Below are positions 11,863 to 18,078 of a DNA stretch of 18,078 nt, one piece after another. The notes beneath the pieces were generated by a model. That model was given only the letters and a program-made list of their open reading frames with translations, ran no database searches and was not told the origin of the DNA. How positions within the stretch are numbered: position 1 is the stretch's first letter; every line of letters begins with the position of its first letter. The stretch is from an uncultured Eggerthella sp. (GTDB taxonomy: Bacteria > Actinomycetota > Coriobacteriia > Coriobacteriales > Eggerthellaceae). The position numbers and the translations under genes were made by a program. The DNA lies in NCBI GenBank assembly GCA_905203045.1, contig CAJKUH010000028.1, positions 1-18,078 on the forward strand, read 5' to 3'.

Positions 11863-14800
11863 GTGGCTAATTTAAGGAACTACAAAGGCGAATACAATAT
11901 CGGCCTGGATATGGGCACTGGGTCGGTTGGCTGGGCAGTAACCGACGAAGACGGGCGATTGCTCCATTTCAAGAAGCAGCCTACGTGGGGTAGCCGATTG
12001 TTCGATACAGCAGAAACAGCTGCCTCTGCCCGAATTCCCCGTGGGCAGCGCAGGCGGTATGTTCGTCGTCGTTGGCGCTTGGATTTGCTGCAAAGCCTTT
12101 TCGATGAGGAGGTCTCGAAGGTCGATCCCGAATTCTTCATCAGGCTTCGTCAGGCGCGGTTGCTGAAAGAAGATAGGGAAGAGGGTCATCGTGAATACGG
12201 CCATCCCTTGTTCAATGATTCGGATTTCGCGGAAGCGGATTACTACAAGAAATTTCCCACCATTTACCACCTTCGCAAGTGGCTTATGGAAACGGATGAA
12301 AAGGCCGACATTCGTCTTATCTATCTGGCGGCACACAACATCGTGAAGCATCGTGGCAATTTCCTTCGTCAGGAAAGCACGAACCTGAGCGCCAAAAACG
12401 CTCAGCCCCTTGATGCTCTGAGGTCGTTGTGGCTGGCGTTGGCGGATTGGTGCGCTGAGCTTGGCTATGAATTTGATCCTGGTGCGCAGGATGAAAAGCC
12501 GAAGAAGATCCTTTCTATTCTCGAGGAAGGGCACACTGCCAATTCTGATAAAAAGAAGCGAATTGCATCCCTTATTGGGGTTGCTATGAACGAAGGCGCA
12601 AAGGAAAGCAAGGCATGCAACGATGCTCTGGCAGGAGCCATGGTTGGCTTGAAAGCCGAGTTCAAGAATGTGTTTGGTGAAATGGCAGCAGAGCAAACCT
12701 CTATCTACCTTTCCAACGATGAAGCGGTAGATGCTTTGCGCGAAGCGATTCCCGACGAGGGCGCAGAGCTGTTCAGCGCGCTTTGCGGGGTGTACTCGGC
12801 TTATGTGCTGCAGGGGCTTTTGTCGTATGCGCCGGGCGAAACCATTTCGTCGAATATGGTTGCTAAATACCGTAAGTACGGTGAAGATCTTAAAACGCTT
12901 AAGGCACTTGTTCGTGAATATGCTCCGAGTGAATACGATTCTTTTTTCAGAGGCGAATTCTACCGTGATGCAGATGGGCAAGTGCTGAACATCTATAACG
13001 CTTCAAAAGCTAAGGGCTACACGAAGTACAACTTAGGCACTTCCAAGATGGCATACGAAGACTTTGAAAAGGCAGTGAAGAAGCTGTTTGCAGGAAGTGC
13101 GGCAGAAGATGACCCGCGCTATCAGCGTATGGTGGCTGATTTCGGAGAACAACGGTTCTTGCGCAGGTTGAAGACCAGTGACAATGGGAGTATTTACTAT
13201 CAGCTGCATCTTGAAGAGCTGAGCGCCATTATCGAAAATCAAGGCAAGCACTATCCCTTCCTTGTGGAGAACGCCAGCAAAATCAAATCTCTTGTATCGT
13301 TCCGTATTCCCTATTATGTTGGCCCGCTTACCAGCAAGAATGCGCGTAAAGATAAGCATGGTCAGAACCGTTTTGCCTGGTCTGCGCGCAAGCCTGGCAT
13401 GGAAGGCGTTGCTATTACCCCATGGAATTGGGACGAGGTTATTGACAAGGGCAAAAGCGCCGAAGCATTTATCACGCGCATGACGGGCATGTGCTCATAT
13501 CTTCAAGGCGAAGACGTGCTGCCGAAGTGTTCTTTGTTATATGAAGAGTACTGCGTGCTCAATGAACTCAACGGCTCTAAGTGGAGCATGGATGGCGATA
13601 AGGAATACCGATTCGATGCAGCCGATAGAGAAGCCATTATCGAAGAGCTGTTCAAGAAAAAGAAGACCATTAAGTACAAAGACGTTGCGAACTTTCTTGA
13701 GCGTGAGCTTGGTCATATGAACGTTCATGTTCGTGGTGGCCAAGGTGAAAGCGGCTACGAGTCGAAGCTCTCATCGTATTTCTTCTTCCGAAAGGATATC
13801 TTCGACGTTGATGTAATTGACCCTGCCGATTACCCAATGATTGAGCAGATTATCCTGTGGAATACGTTGTTCGAGGATAGGAAGATCCTTAAGGAAAAGC
13901 TTGAGGAAACCTATGGTTCCAAGGGAAATGGCCGTTTGAATGACGAGCAGATTAGGAAGATCTGCCGTAAGCGTTTCACTGGGTGGGGCAGGCTTTCCCA
14001 GAAGTTCCTGACCGGTATCAAGGTAGATACTGATTGCGGACCCCGTTCTATCATGGACGTGCTTCGCGAAGGTGATCCAAATGCGGGCAGCAAGGGCCGC
14101 ACTATGGTGATGATGGAAATCCTTCGCGATGAAGACCTGGGCTTCCAAAAGAAGGTCGATGAATTCAATCAGAATTACTTCGGTAAAAAGGGAAAATCTC
14201 TTGAAGTGAACGAACTGCCCGGCTCTCCCGCTATTCGCAGGAGCTTGAACCAGGCCATCCGCATTGTGGACGAGATTGCCAAGATTGCCGGCAAAGATCC
14301 CAAAAACGTATTCATAGAGGTTACCCGCGATGACGAATTGGACAAGCGCGGGAAAAGGACCAAGCGCCGCTATGATGCGCTGAAGGAAGCGCTGGCAGTG
14401 TTTAAAAAGGAATACCCAGAGTATTGCAAGGGAGGGAATGAAGCCTTAGGAGAGCTGAAAGGCATTTCACCTGCAGAGCTTGATGAAAGGTTGACATTGT
14501 ATTTCATGCAATGCGGCAAATGCCTGTATTCCGGTGAGCCCATCGACATCAATAGACTGTCGAGTGGCGACTACGAGGTGGACCACATCATCCCTCGTTC
14601 GTACATCAAAGACGATAGCCTGGAAAATAAGGCTTTGGTGTTAAGGGAATTCAACCAAAGCAAAACCGATGCGATGCTTCTTCCTCAGGGGATTCGTCAC
14701 AAGATGAAGTCGTATTGGGATGCGCTTCTTGACGCGAAGCTTATTGGCCCGAAGAAGCATCGCAATCTGTTGCGCGGCCGTATTGATGAAAAGGCAATGA

Positions 14801-16065
14801 AAGGTTTTGTTGCTCGTCAGTTGGTGGAAACCAGCCAAAGCGTTAAGCTCGCCGGATCGTTGCTTTCGGTTCGTTACCCCGAAACGCAAATCATTCCCGT
14901 GAAAGCAAGCATGTCGCACGATCTTCGCGAGGCTGCAGGTTTTGTGAAGTGCCGTGAGGCGAACGATTTTCATCATGCGCACGATGCCTATTTGGCATGC
15001 CGCATGGGCCTGTTCATTCAAATGCGCCATCCGAAGGTATACGAGAACCCTATTGCTATGACGCGTGCGATGGAACAATATGTCCGTCAGCAGTCGAAGT
15101 TGTTCAATCGCGACCATCATGCGCCAGGCACAAGCGGCTTTATCGTGAACAGCTTCATGAGTTCGGGCTTCGATAAAGAAACGGGCGAGATATTCAAGGA
15201 TGCTTGGGATGCCGACGCTGAGGTTGAGGGCATTCGCAAAGCACTGAATTACAGGCAATGCTATATCTCTCGTATGCCTGTTGAGGATACGGGAACGTTC
15301 TGGAAGGCGACTATCTACTCTCCGCGAGATCCGAAAATGGGTCCGAAGCTTGCTCTTCCTTTGAAGAAGGGGCTTGATTCGAAGAAGTATGGTGGTTTCT
15401 CGAGCCAGCAGTTTGCCTACTTTTTCGTATACGAAGCACGAGACAAGAAAGACAAGCGAGTGTTCCGTTTTGCAGAAGTCCCCGTATGGTTGGCGTCTCA
15501 AATAGAAGGGGATAAGAGCGCCTTGGAGCGCTATGCGATGGAGCTTGCTGAAGCCGAGAAACTTACATTCGTTCGCATTGAGAGGGCGAAGATTCTCAAG
15601 AAGCAGCTGATCGAGATTGATGGGGATCGCCTGATTATTACCGGAGCAAAAGAAGTGAGAAGTGGAAGGGAAATTGCTCTTTCTCAGTTGGAGATGGAAA
15701 TTGTAGAGAGGTTTAATTCCTCGAATTCTATTTCGATCGAATCCGCAAATCTACTGCTGACGAATCTGTTTAACCGTTGCCCTTCATGCTGTATGAGGCT
15801 TGCTAAACAGCTTGATATTGATAAATTGCAAATTCTTTGTTCTTCCGCGGATGCTTCTTCAAGGTTGAAGATTGCAACTGAATTAATTGCAATCTTCAAC
15901 GGAAACAATCGAGTTGCCGACTTTAGCTCCGTAGGCGGTTTATCTAAAGCCGGCGCAATGAGGGTTTCTTCCTCTAAGTTGATTAGTGATCCCAAATCGG
16001 CATACTGCATCATCGATCAGTCCGTAACGGGTATGTTCGAGAGGCGGACTCGAATTGGGCTTTAG
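11863..16065 (+). CDS. cas9: Cas9 CRISPR effector endonuclease, type II-A
   Basis: At 1400 residues this is a full-length large Cas9 with an apparently intact active site. RuvC-I is IGLDMGTGSVGWAV with Asp16. An Arg-rich bridge helix (about 58-80, RIPRGQRRRYVRRRWR) leads into the REC lobe. RuvC-II is VFIEVTRDDE with Glu819. The HNH domain has EVDHIIPRS with His908, and Asn931 in REFNQSKTD. RuvC-III is DFHHAHDAYLA with His1038 and Asp1041. The PAM-interacting region (about 1150-1400) contains KKYGGF (1174-1179) and ends with IDQSVTGMFE (1384-1393), but lacks the two adjacent Arg residues that read GG in SpCas9. Cas9 bound to tracrRNA:crRNA cuts both strands of matching DNA. The GTG start has AAGGGGG six bases upstream. 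The gene is richer in A+T than the housekeeping genes, suggesting transfer, and its 3' end overlaps cas1 by 11 bases. Confidence 0.98.
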   Translation: MANLRNYKGEYNIGLDMGTGSVGWAVTDEDGRLLHFKKQPTWGSRLFDTAETAASARIPRGQRRRYVRRRWRLDLLQSLFDEEVSKVDPEFFIRLRQARLLKEDREEGHREYGHPLFNDSDFAEADYYKKFPTIYHLRKWLMETDEKADIRLIYLAAHNIVKHRGNFLRQESTNLSAKNAQPLDALRSLWLALADWCAELGYEFDPGAQDEKPKKILSILEEGHTANSDKKKRIASLIGVAMNEGAKESKACNDALAGAMVGLKAEFKNVFGEMAAEQTSIYLSNDEAVDALREAIPDEGAELFSALCGVYSAYVLQGLLSYAPGETISSNMVAKYRKYGEDLKTLKALVREYAPSEYDSFFRGEFYRDADGQVLNIYNASKAKGYTKYNLGTSKMAYEDFEKAVKKLFAGSAAEDDPRYQRMVADFGEQRFLRRLKTSDNGSIYYQLHLEELSAIIENQGKHYPFLVENASKIKSLVSFRIPYYVGPLTSKNARKDKHGQNRFAWSARKPGMEGVAITPWNWDEVIDKGKSAEAFITRMTGMCSYLQGEDVLPKCSLLYEEYCVLNELNGSKWSMDGDKEYRFDAADREAIIEELFKKKKTIKYKDVANFLERELGHMNVHVRGGQGESGYESKLSSYFFFRKDIFDVDVIDPADYPMIEQIILWNTLFEDRKILKEKLEETYGSKGNGRLNDEQIRKICRKRFTGWGRLSQKFLTGIKVDTDCGPRSIMDVLREGDPNAGSKGRTMVMMEILRDEDLGFQKKVDEFNQNYFGKKGKSLEVNELPGSPAIRRSLNQAIRIVDEIAKIAGKDPKNVFIEVTRDDELDKRGKRTKRRYDALKEALAVFKKEYPEYCKGGNEALGELKGISPAELDERLTLYFMQCGKCLYSGEPIDINRLSSGDYEVDHIIPRSYIKDDSLENKALVLREFNQSKTDAMLLPQGIRHKMKSYWDALLDAKLIGPKKHRNLLRGRIDEKAMKGFVARQLVETSQSVKLAGSLLSVRYPETQIIPVKASMSHDLREAAGFVKCREANDFHHAHDAYLACRMGLFIQMRHPKVYENPIAMTRAMEQYVRQQSKLFNRDHHAPGTSGFIVNSFMSSGFDKETGEIFKDAWDADAEVEGIRKALNYRQCYISRMPVEDTGTFWKATIYSPRDPKMGPKLALPLKKGLDSKKYGGFSSQQFAYFFVYEARDKKDKRVFRFAEVPVWLASQIEGDKSALERYAMELAEAEKLTFVRIERAKILKKQLIEIDGDRLIITGAKEVRSGREIALSQLEMEIVERFNSSNSISIESANLLLTNLFNRCPSCCMRLAKQLDIDKLQILCSSADASSRLKIATELIAIFNGNNRVADFSSVGGLSKAGAMRVSSSKLISDPKSAYCIIDQSVTGMFERRTRIGL
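11869..11897 (-). promoter_or_regulatory. Candidate tracrRNA promoter inside the 5' end of cas9
   Basis: On the minus strand TTGTAT (11892-11897) and TAAATT (11869-11874) are separated by exactly 17 bases, each matching four of six consensus positions. Initiation would fall near 11862, giving a primary tracrRNA of about 170 bases. The promoter lies in the first codons of cas9. Confidence 0.4.
15864..15900. repeat. Perfect 14-bp inverted repeat within the 3' end of cas9
   Basis: GTTGAAGATTGCAA (15864-15877) and TTGCAATCTTCAAC (15887-15900) are exact reverse complements around a 9-base loop. The element lies in the PAM-interacting region's coding sequence, about 165 bases before the cas9 stop, without a following T-run. 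The mRNA hairpin would be very stable. Confidence 0.9.
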
Positions 16066-16933
16066 GAACGTCATAATCGAGAGTCCCTGTAAGTGCACCT
16101 ATAAAGGCGGATATATGGTTATCCGGAAGGAGGACGACACTGCCAAGATTCATCTTGACGATCTTTCCTCGGTGGTTTTGCAGACTAGCCAGGCATTCAT
16201 AAGTGCCTATCTTTTATCGGAGCTTGCAAAGAAGAAAGTGCCGCTTGTGATTTCCGATGAGAAGCGAAACCCGATTGGCCAGTATTTGCCTTTATATGGT
16301 GCGCACAACACCAGTAAAAGGATTGGTGAACAGCTTGAATGGGGCGAGCCAATCAAGAAACGGGTATGGCAGCGCGTGGTTCAGGACAAAATTTCCCATC
16401 AAGCAGCTGTCCTCGAAGCTCGTGCTGAAGAAGGGTGGGGCGCTCGCTTGCGCGAGCTCGTTCCTGAGGTCCGCTCGGGCGACCCAACCCAAAGAGAAGC
16501 CCATGCTGCCAGGATTTACTTTCAAGCGTTGTTCGGTAATGGCTTTTCTCGGGATCAAGGCATCCCGACGAATGCTGCCCTCAATTACGGATATTCAATC
16601 TTGCTTTCTTCGGTTAACCGGGAGATTGTGGCAAGGGGCTATTTGACCCAAATCGGCATCTGCCACAGGAATGAATACAACCAATACAATTTGAGCTGCG
16701 ATCTTATGGAGCCGTTTCGTCCTATTGTCGACAAGCTGGTTTACGACAATGTCGAGGGCGAGTTTTCTAAGAATATCAGGCGGTTATTGGTCGATATGTT
16801 GAATACCGCAATTCCCTATCGCGGGGGCTCTTATCGTTTGAGTTCGGTGATCTCCCTCTATGTTCAAGACTGCCTAAGCGTTCTTGGGAGAAAACTCTCT
16901 TTGAGCGAAATTGAGCCTTTCGAGGTCGCATGA
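16055..16933 (+). CDS. cas1: Cas1 spacer-integration endonuclease (type II-A)
   Basis: The 292-residue protein aligns by eye with type II Cas1 from its first residues (MGFRNVIIESPCKCTYK, a beta-strand start). This supports the TTG at 16055 over the ATG at 16115; GAGGCGG lies about ten bases upstream. The metal-binding triad of the family is visible: Glu148 in REAHAARIYFQALFG, His204 in GICHRNEYNQYN, and Glu219 in DLMEPFRPIVDKL. Cas1 forms a heterohexamer with Cas2 and inserts new spacers at the leader end of the array; in type II-A it works with Csn2, Cas9 and tracrRNA. It overlaps cas9 by 11 bases and cas2 by four, so the genes are translated from one mRNA. Confidence 0.96.
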   Translation: MGFRNVIIESPCKCTYKGGYMVIRKEDDTAKIHLDDLSSVVLQTSQAFISAYLLSELAKKKVPLVISDEKRNPIGQYLPLYGAHNTSKRIGEQLEWGEPIKKRVWQRVVQDKISHQAAVLEARAEEGWGARLRELVPEVRSGDPTQREAHAARIYFQALFGNGFSRDQGIPTNAALNYGYSILLSSVNREIVARGYLTQIGICHRNEYNQYNLSCDLMEPFRPIVDKLVYDNVEGEFSKNIRRLLVDMLNTAIPYRGGSYRLSSVISLYVQDCLSVLGRKLSLSEIEPFEVA

Positions 16934-17265
16934 GTGGAACAGATCGGATTCGCTACATGAGGTTAATGGTATTTTTCGATTTGCCGGTAAAAACTGCTAA
17001 GCAGCGGAAAGATTATCGGCTTTTTCGTAAGTTCTTATTGAAAGATGGGTACCTCCAACTGCAGGAATCCGTTTACGCAAAGCTCGTGGTCAATGAAGGC
17101 GCGGCGGGTGCAGCTATAGGAAGATTAAGGAAGAATAAACCTCCTGCTGGCCTTGTTCAGGTTCTGAAAGTGTCCGAAGCAGCGTATGCCACTATGGAGT
17201 TCATCACGGGAAGTCGCCCTGCATATGATGAGGTTGATACTATGGAAGAATTGCTGATCCTATGA
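16930..17265 (+). CDS. cas2: Cas2 spacer-acquisition protein
   Basis: A small ferredoxin-fold protein of 111 residues with the family start RYMRLMVFFDLPVKTAKQRKDYRLFRKFLLKDGY. Asp17 in the DLP motif is the conserved acidic residue. In adaptation complexes Cas2 is the central dimer that bridges two Cas1 dimers; its nuclease activity is not required in studied systems. The ATG overlaps the cas1 stop, and its own stop overlaps the csn2 ATG (ATGA in both cases), the compact arrangement usual for type II-A. Confidence 0.96.
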   Translation: MSGTDRIRYMRLMVFFDLPVKTAKQRKDYRLFRKFLLKDGYLQLQESVYAKLVVNEGAAGAAIGRLRKNKPPAGLVQVLKVSEAAYATMEFITGSRPAYDEVDTMEELLIL

Positions 17266-17942
17266 AACTCGTATTCGAAGGGCTAGAGCAGGCTCTGGAG
17301 ATTGATTCTGGTTTCCCCTCTGTTTTTCAGGTTGAAAACCAGGCTTTGTTTTCTAGATTGGTGGGTTCTCTCGTTTCCCAAGAGGGGAGATATGCCAAAG
17401 AAGCATATTCTCTTTGGGAAAATGAGGAAGAGGTATCGCCGAAAGGCTCTTTCCTTTTTGTCTCCGATGTTTTCAATCTGCCGTGGGACGATCGTTCTCT
17501 TTTAAGCGAGGTTGTTAAGCGCATTGAAAAGGACCTTGTCGATGACGAAGATGCAAGGGCAAACCTTGAAAAAGTGGAACAGGTTTTTGCTTCAAGATTG
17601 ATGGAGCTGAGCGGTGGGCTGTCTGCCGACTATGCTTTTGGAATAGAATGGGATTTGCCCAAGTGTTTGAAGATGCTGGGGTTCGGGGTCGATACGATGC
17701 CTGAAGAAAAGCTCATTGATAGCTTGATATCGTTTCTCTCTTTAGCTCTTGACGCAAAGTGTAGTAAGGTCTTGATGTTCGTGAATCTCAAAACTTTTTT
17801 GACGAAAAACGAGCTGAAAAGGCTTTACGAGCACATTTTTTATACGAAAACCAAGGTGCTTATGTTAGAAAATAAGCACGATGCTGAATCTTATCAGTAT
17901 GAGAGAAAACAAGTAATTGACCTGGACTTTCTTGAATACTGA
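17262..17942 (+). CDS. csn2: Csn2, type II-A adaptation protein
   Basis: The 226-residue protein has the Csn2 pattern. It starts MKLVFEGLEQALEIDSG and has a helical middle with FLFVSDVFNLPWDDRSLLSEVVKRIEKDL. The C-terminal part carries VLMFVNLKTFLTKNELKRLYEHIFYTKTKVLMLEN, the hydrophobic strands of the ATPase-like fold with the family's typical Asn-Leu-Lys segment, and ends DLDFLEY. Csn2 forms a toroidal tetramer on DNA ends and is needed for spacer acquisition. Its presence defines subtype II-A. It is the last cas gene; no terminator follows, and the array starts 55 bases downstream. Base composition is clearly more A+T-rich than in the housekeeping genes. Confidence 0.93.
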   Translation: MKLVFEGLEQALEIDSGFPSVFQVENQALFSRLVGSLVSQEGRYAKEAYSLWENEEEVSPKGSFLFVSDVFNLPWDDRSLLSEVVKRIEKDLVDDEDARANLEKVEQVFASRLMELSGGLSADYAFGIEWDLPKCLKMLGFGVDTMPEEKLIDSLISFLSLALDAKCSKVLMFVNLKTFLTKNELKRLYEHIFYTKTKVLMLENKHDAESYQYERKQVIDLDFLEY

Positions 17943-17997
17943 TGAGCTTGCTGGTCTTGTTCGGACGTCCCTATGCAGAAGGGATTTTGCCCCAATG
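17943..17997 (+). promoter_or_regulatory. CRISPR leader (short)
   Basis: The 55 bases between csn2 and the first repeat are at the leader side, because the repeat orientation (GTTTT first, as needed for tracrRNA pairing) places transcription left to right. I see no strong promoter, only a poor TATGCA box near 17973, so the array may depend on read-through from the cas operon. The leader must contain the Cas1-Cas2 recognition sequence next to the first repeat. Confidence 0.6.
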
Positions 17998-18078
17998 GTT
18001 TTGGAGCAGTGTCGAACTGACTGGTAATCAAACTCCGGCTATGCTCAAATCAACCACCGTTCGTTTTGGAGCAGTGTG
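17998..18078 (+). CRISPR. Start of the type II-A CRISPR array (continues beyond the window)
   Basis: The first repeat (17998-18033, 36 bases) begins GTTTTGGAGCAGTGTCG and ends CTGGTAATCAAAC. It is followed by a 29-base spacer (18034-18062), then the first 16 bases of a second repeat (18063-18078). The first 15 bases of both repeats are identical; base 16 is C in the first and G in the second. The repeat pairs with the anti-repeat at 11787-11824, which fixes the transcription direction as plus and links array, tracrRNA and Cas9. The unit length is 65 rather than the usual 66. Array length and consensus cannot be judged from this window. I see no match to the spacer elsewhere in the window. Confidence 0.93.

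Noticed and set aside
11872..12981. A 369-codon minus-strand frame over the 5' part of cas9
   Set aside because: It is a shadow of cas9 with no domain signature, and its start lacks any context. Cas9 motifs are intact across this region.
17998..18033. Promoter within each CRISPR repeat, as in some Neisseria type II-C arrays
   Set aside because: The repeat holds TGG-TAATCA near its 3' end, but only two of six -10 positions match and the -35 is weak; this cannot be claimed.
17942..18078. ATG overlapping the csn2 stop (TGATG) opening a frame through leader, first repeat and spacer to the window end
   Set aside because: The start position imitates the coupled starts of the cas genes, but the frame runs through a repeat and spacer and would change with each acquisition. 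No domain is recognisable. Chance is the simplest explanation.

Overview
The window looks like a chromosomal segment of an anaerobic, moderately GC-rich actinobacterium, most likely of the class Coriobacteriia (Eggerthella/Slackia-like). The evidence is a ferredoxin-dependent 2-oxoacid oxidoreductase, an actinobacterial-style septum-initiator/Ppx pair, a glmU-prs-pth cluster and strongly GC-biased third codon positions in the housekeeping genes. The class assignment is inference; no marker gene such as 16S rRNA is present.

Region 1 (1-11398) is housekeeping. It opens inside the alpha subunit of a pyruvate/2-oxoacid:ferredoxin oxidoreductase, followed by its TPP-binding beta subunit. A convergent TrmH/SpoU-type RNA methyltransferase lies on the minus strand, separated from the beta subunit by a strong hairpin terminator. 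Next come a YebC/TACO1 protein, a DivIC/FtsB-like septum protein with a very long basic N-terminal extension overlapping a Ppx/GppA phosphatase, a tRNA-Leu(UAA), a polyprenyl diphosphate synthase, a predicted cytoplasmic protein with two peptidoglycan-binding-like domains, and the tight set glmU-prs-pth ended by a good terminator. Several transcription units begin with extended -10 promoters (TGN followed by TATA-like hexamers).

Region 2 (11399-11692) is about 300 bases of apparently non-coding DNA. It holds two inverted repeats and one doubtful 23-codon hydrophobic ORF.

Region 3 (11693-18078) is a complete type II-A CRISPR-Cas locus: a minus-strand tracrRNA with a clear anti-repeat, nexus and terminator; cas9 (1400 codons, all catalytic residues present); overlapping cas1, cas2 and csn2; a short leader; and the first repeat, one spacer and the start of a second repeat, where the window ends. 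Cas1, Cas2 and Csn2 acquire spacers, the array supplies crRNA, tracrRNA pairs with the repeat, and Cas9 is the effector. This part is visibly richer in A+T than the housekeeping genes and was probably acquired horizontally downstream of pth.

The most interesting signals are in the tracrRNA/cas9 5' region. The best tracrRNA promoter candidate lies inside the start of cas9, so the tracrRNA 5' end would be antisense to the cas9 ribosome-binding site. The same 5' segment can fold back on the anti-repeat, reminiscent of the autoregulatory long tracrRNA of Streptococcus pyogenes. A perfect 14-bp inverted repeat inside the 3' end of cas9 is also hard to explain by chance.
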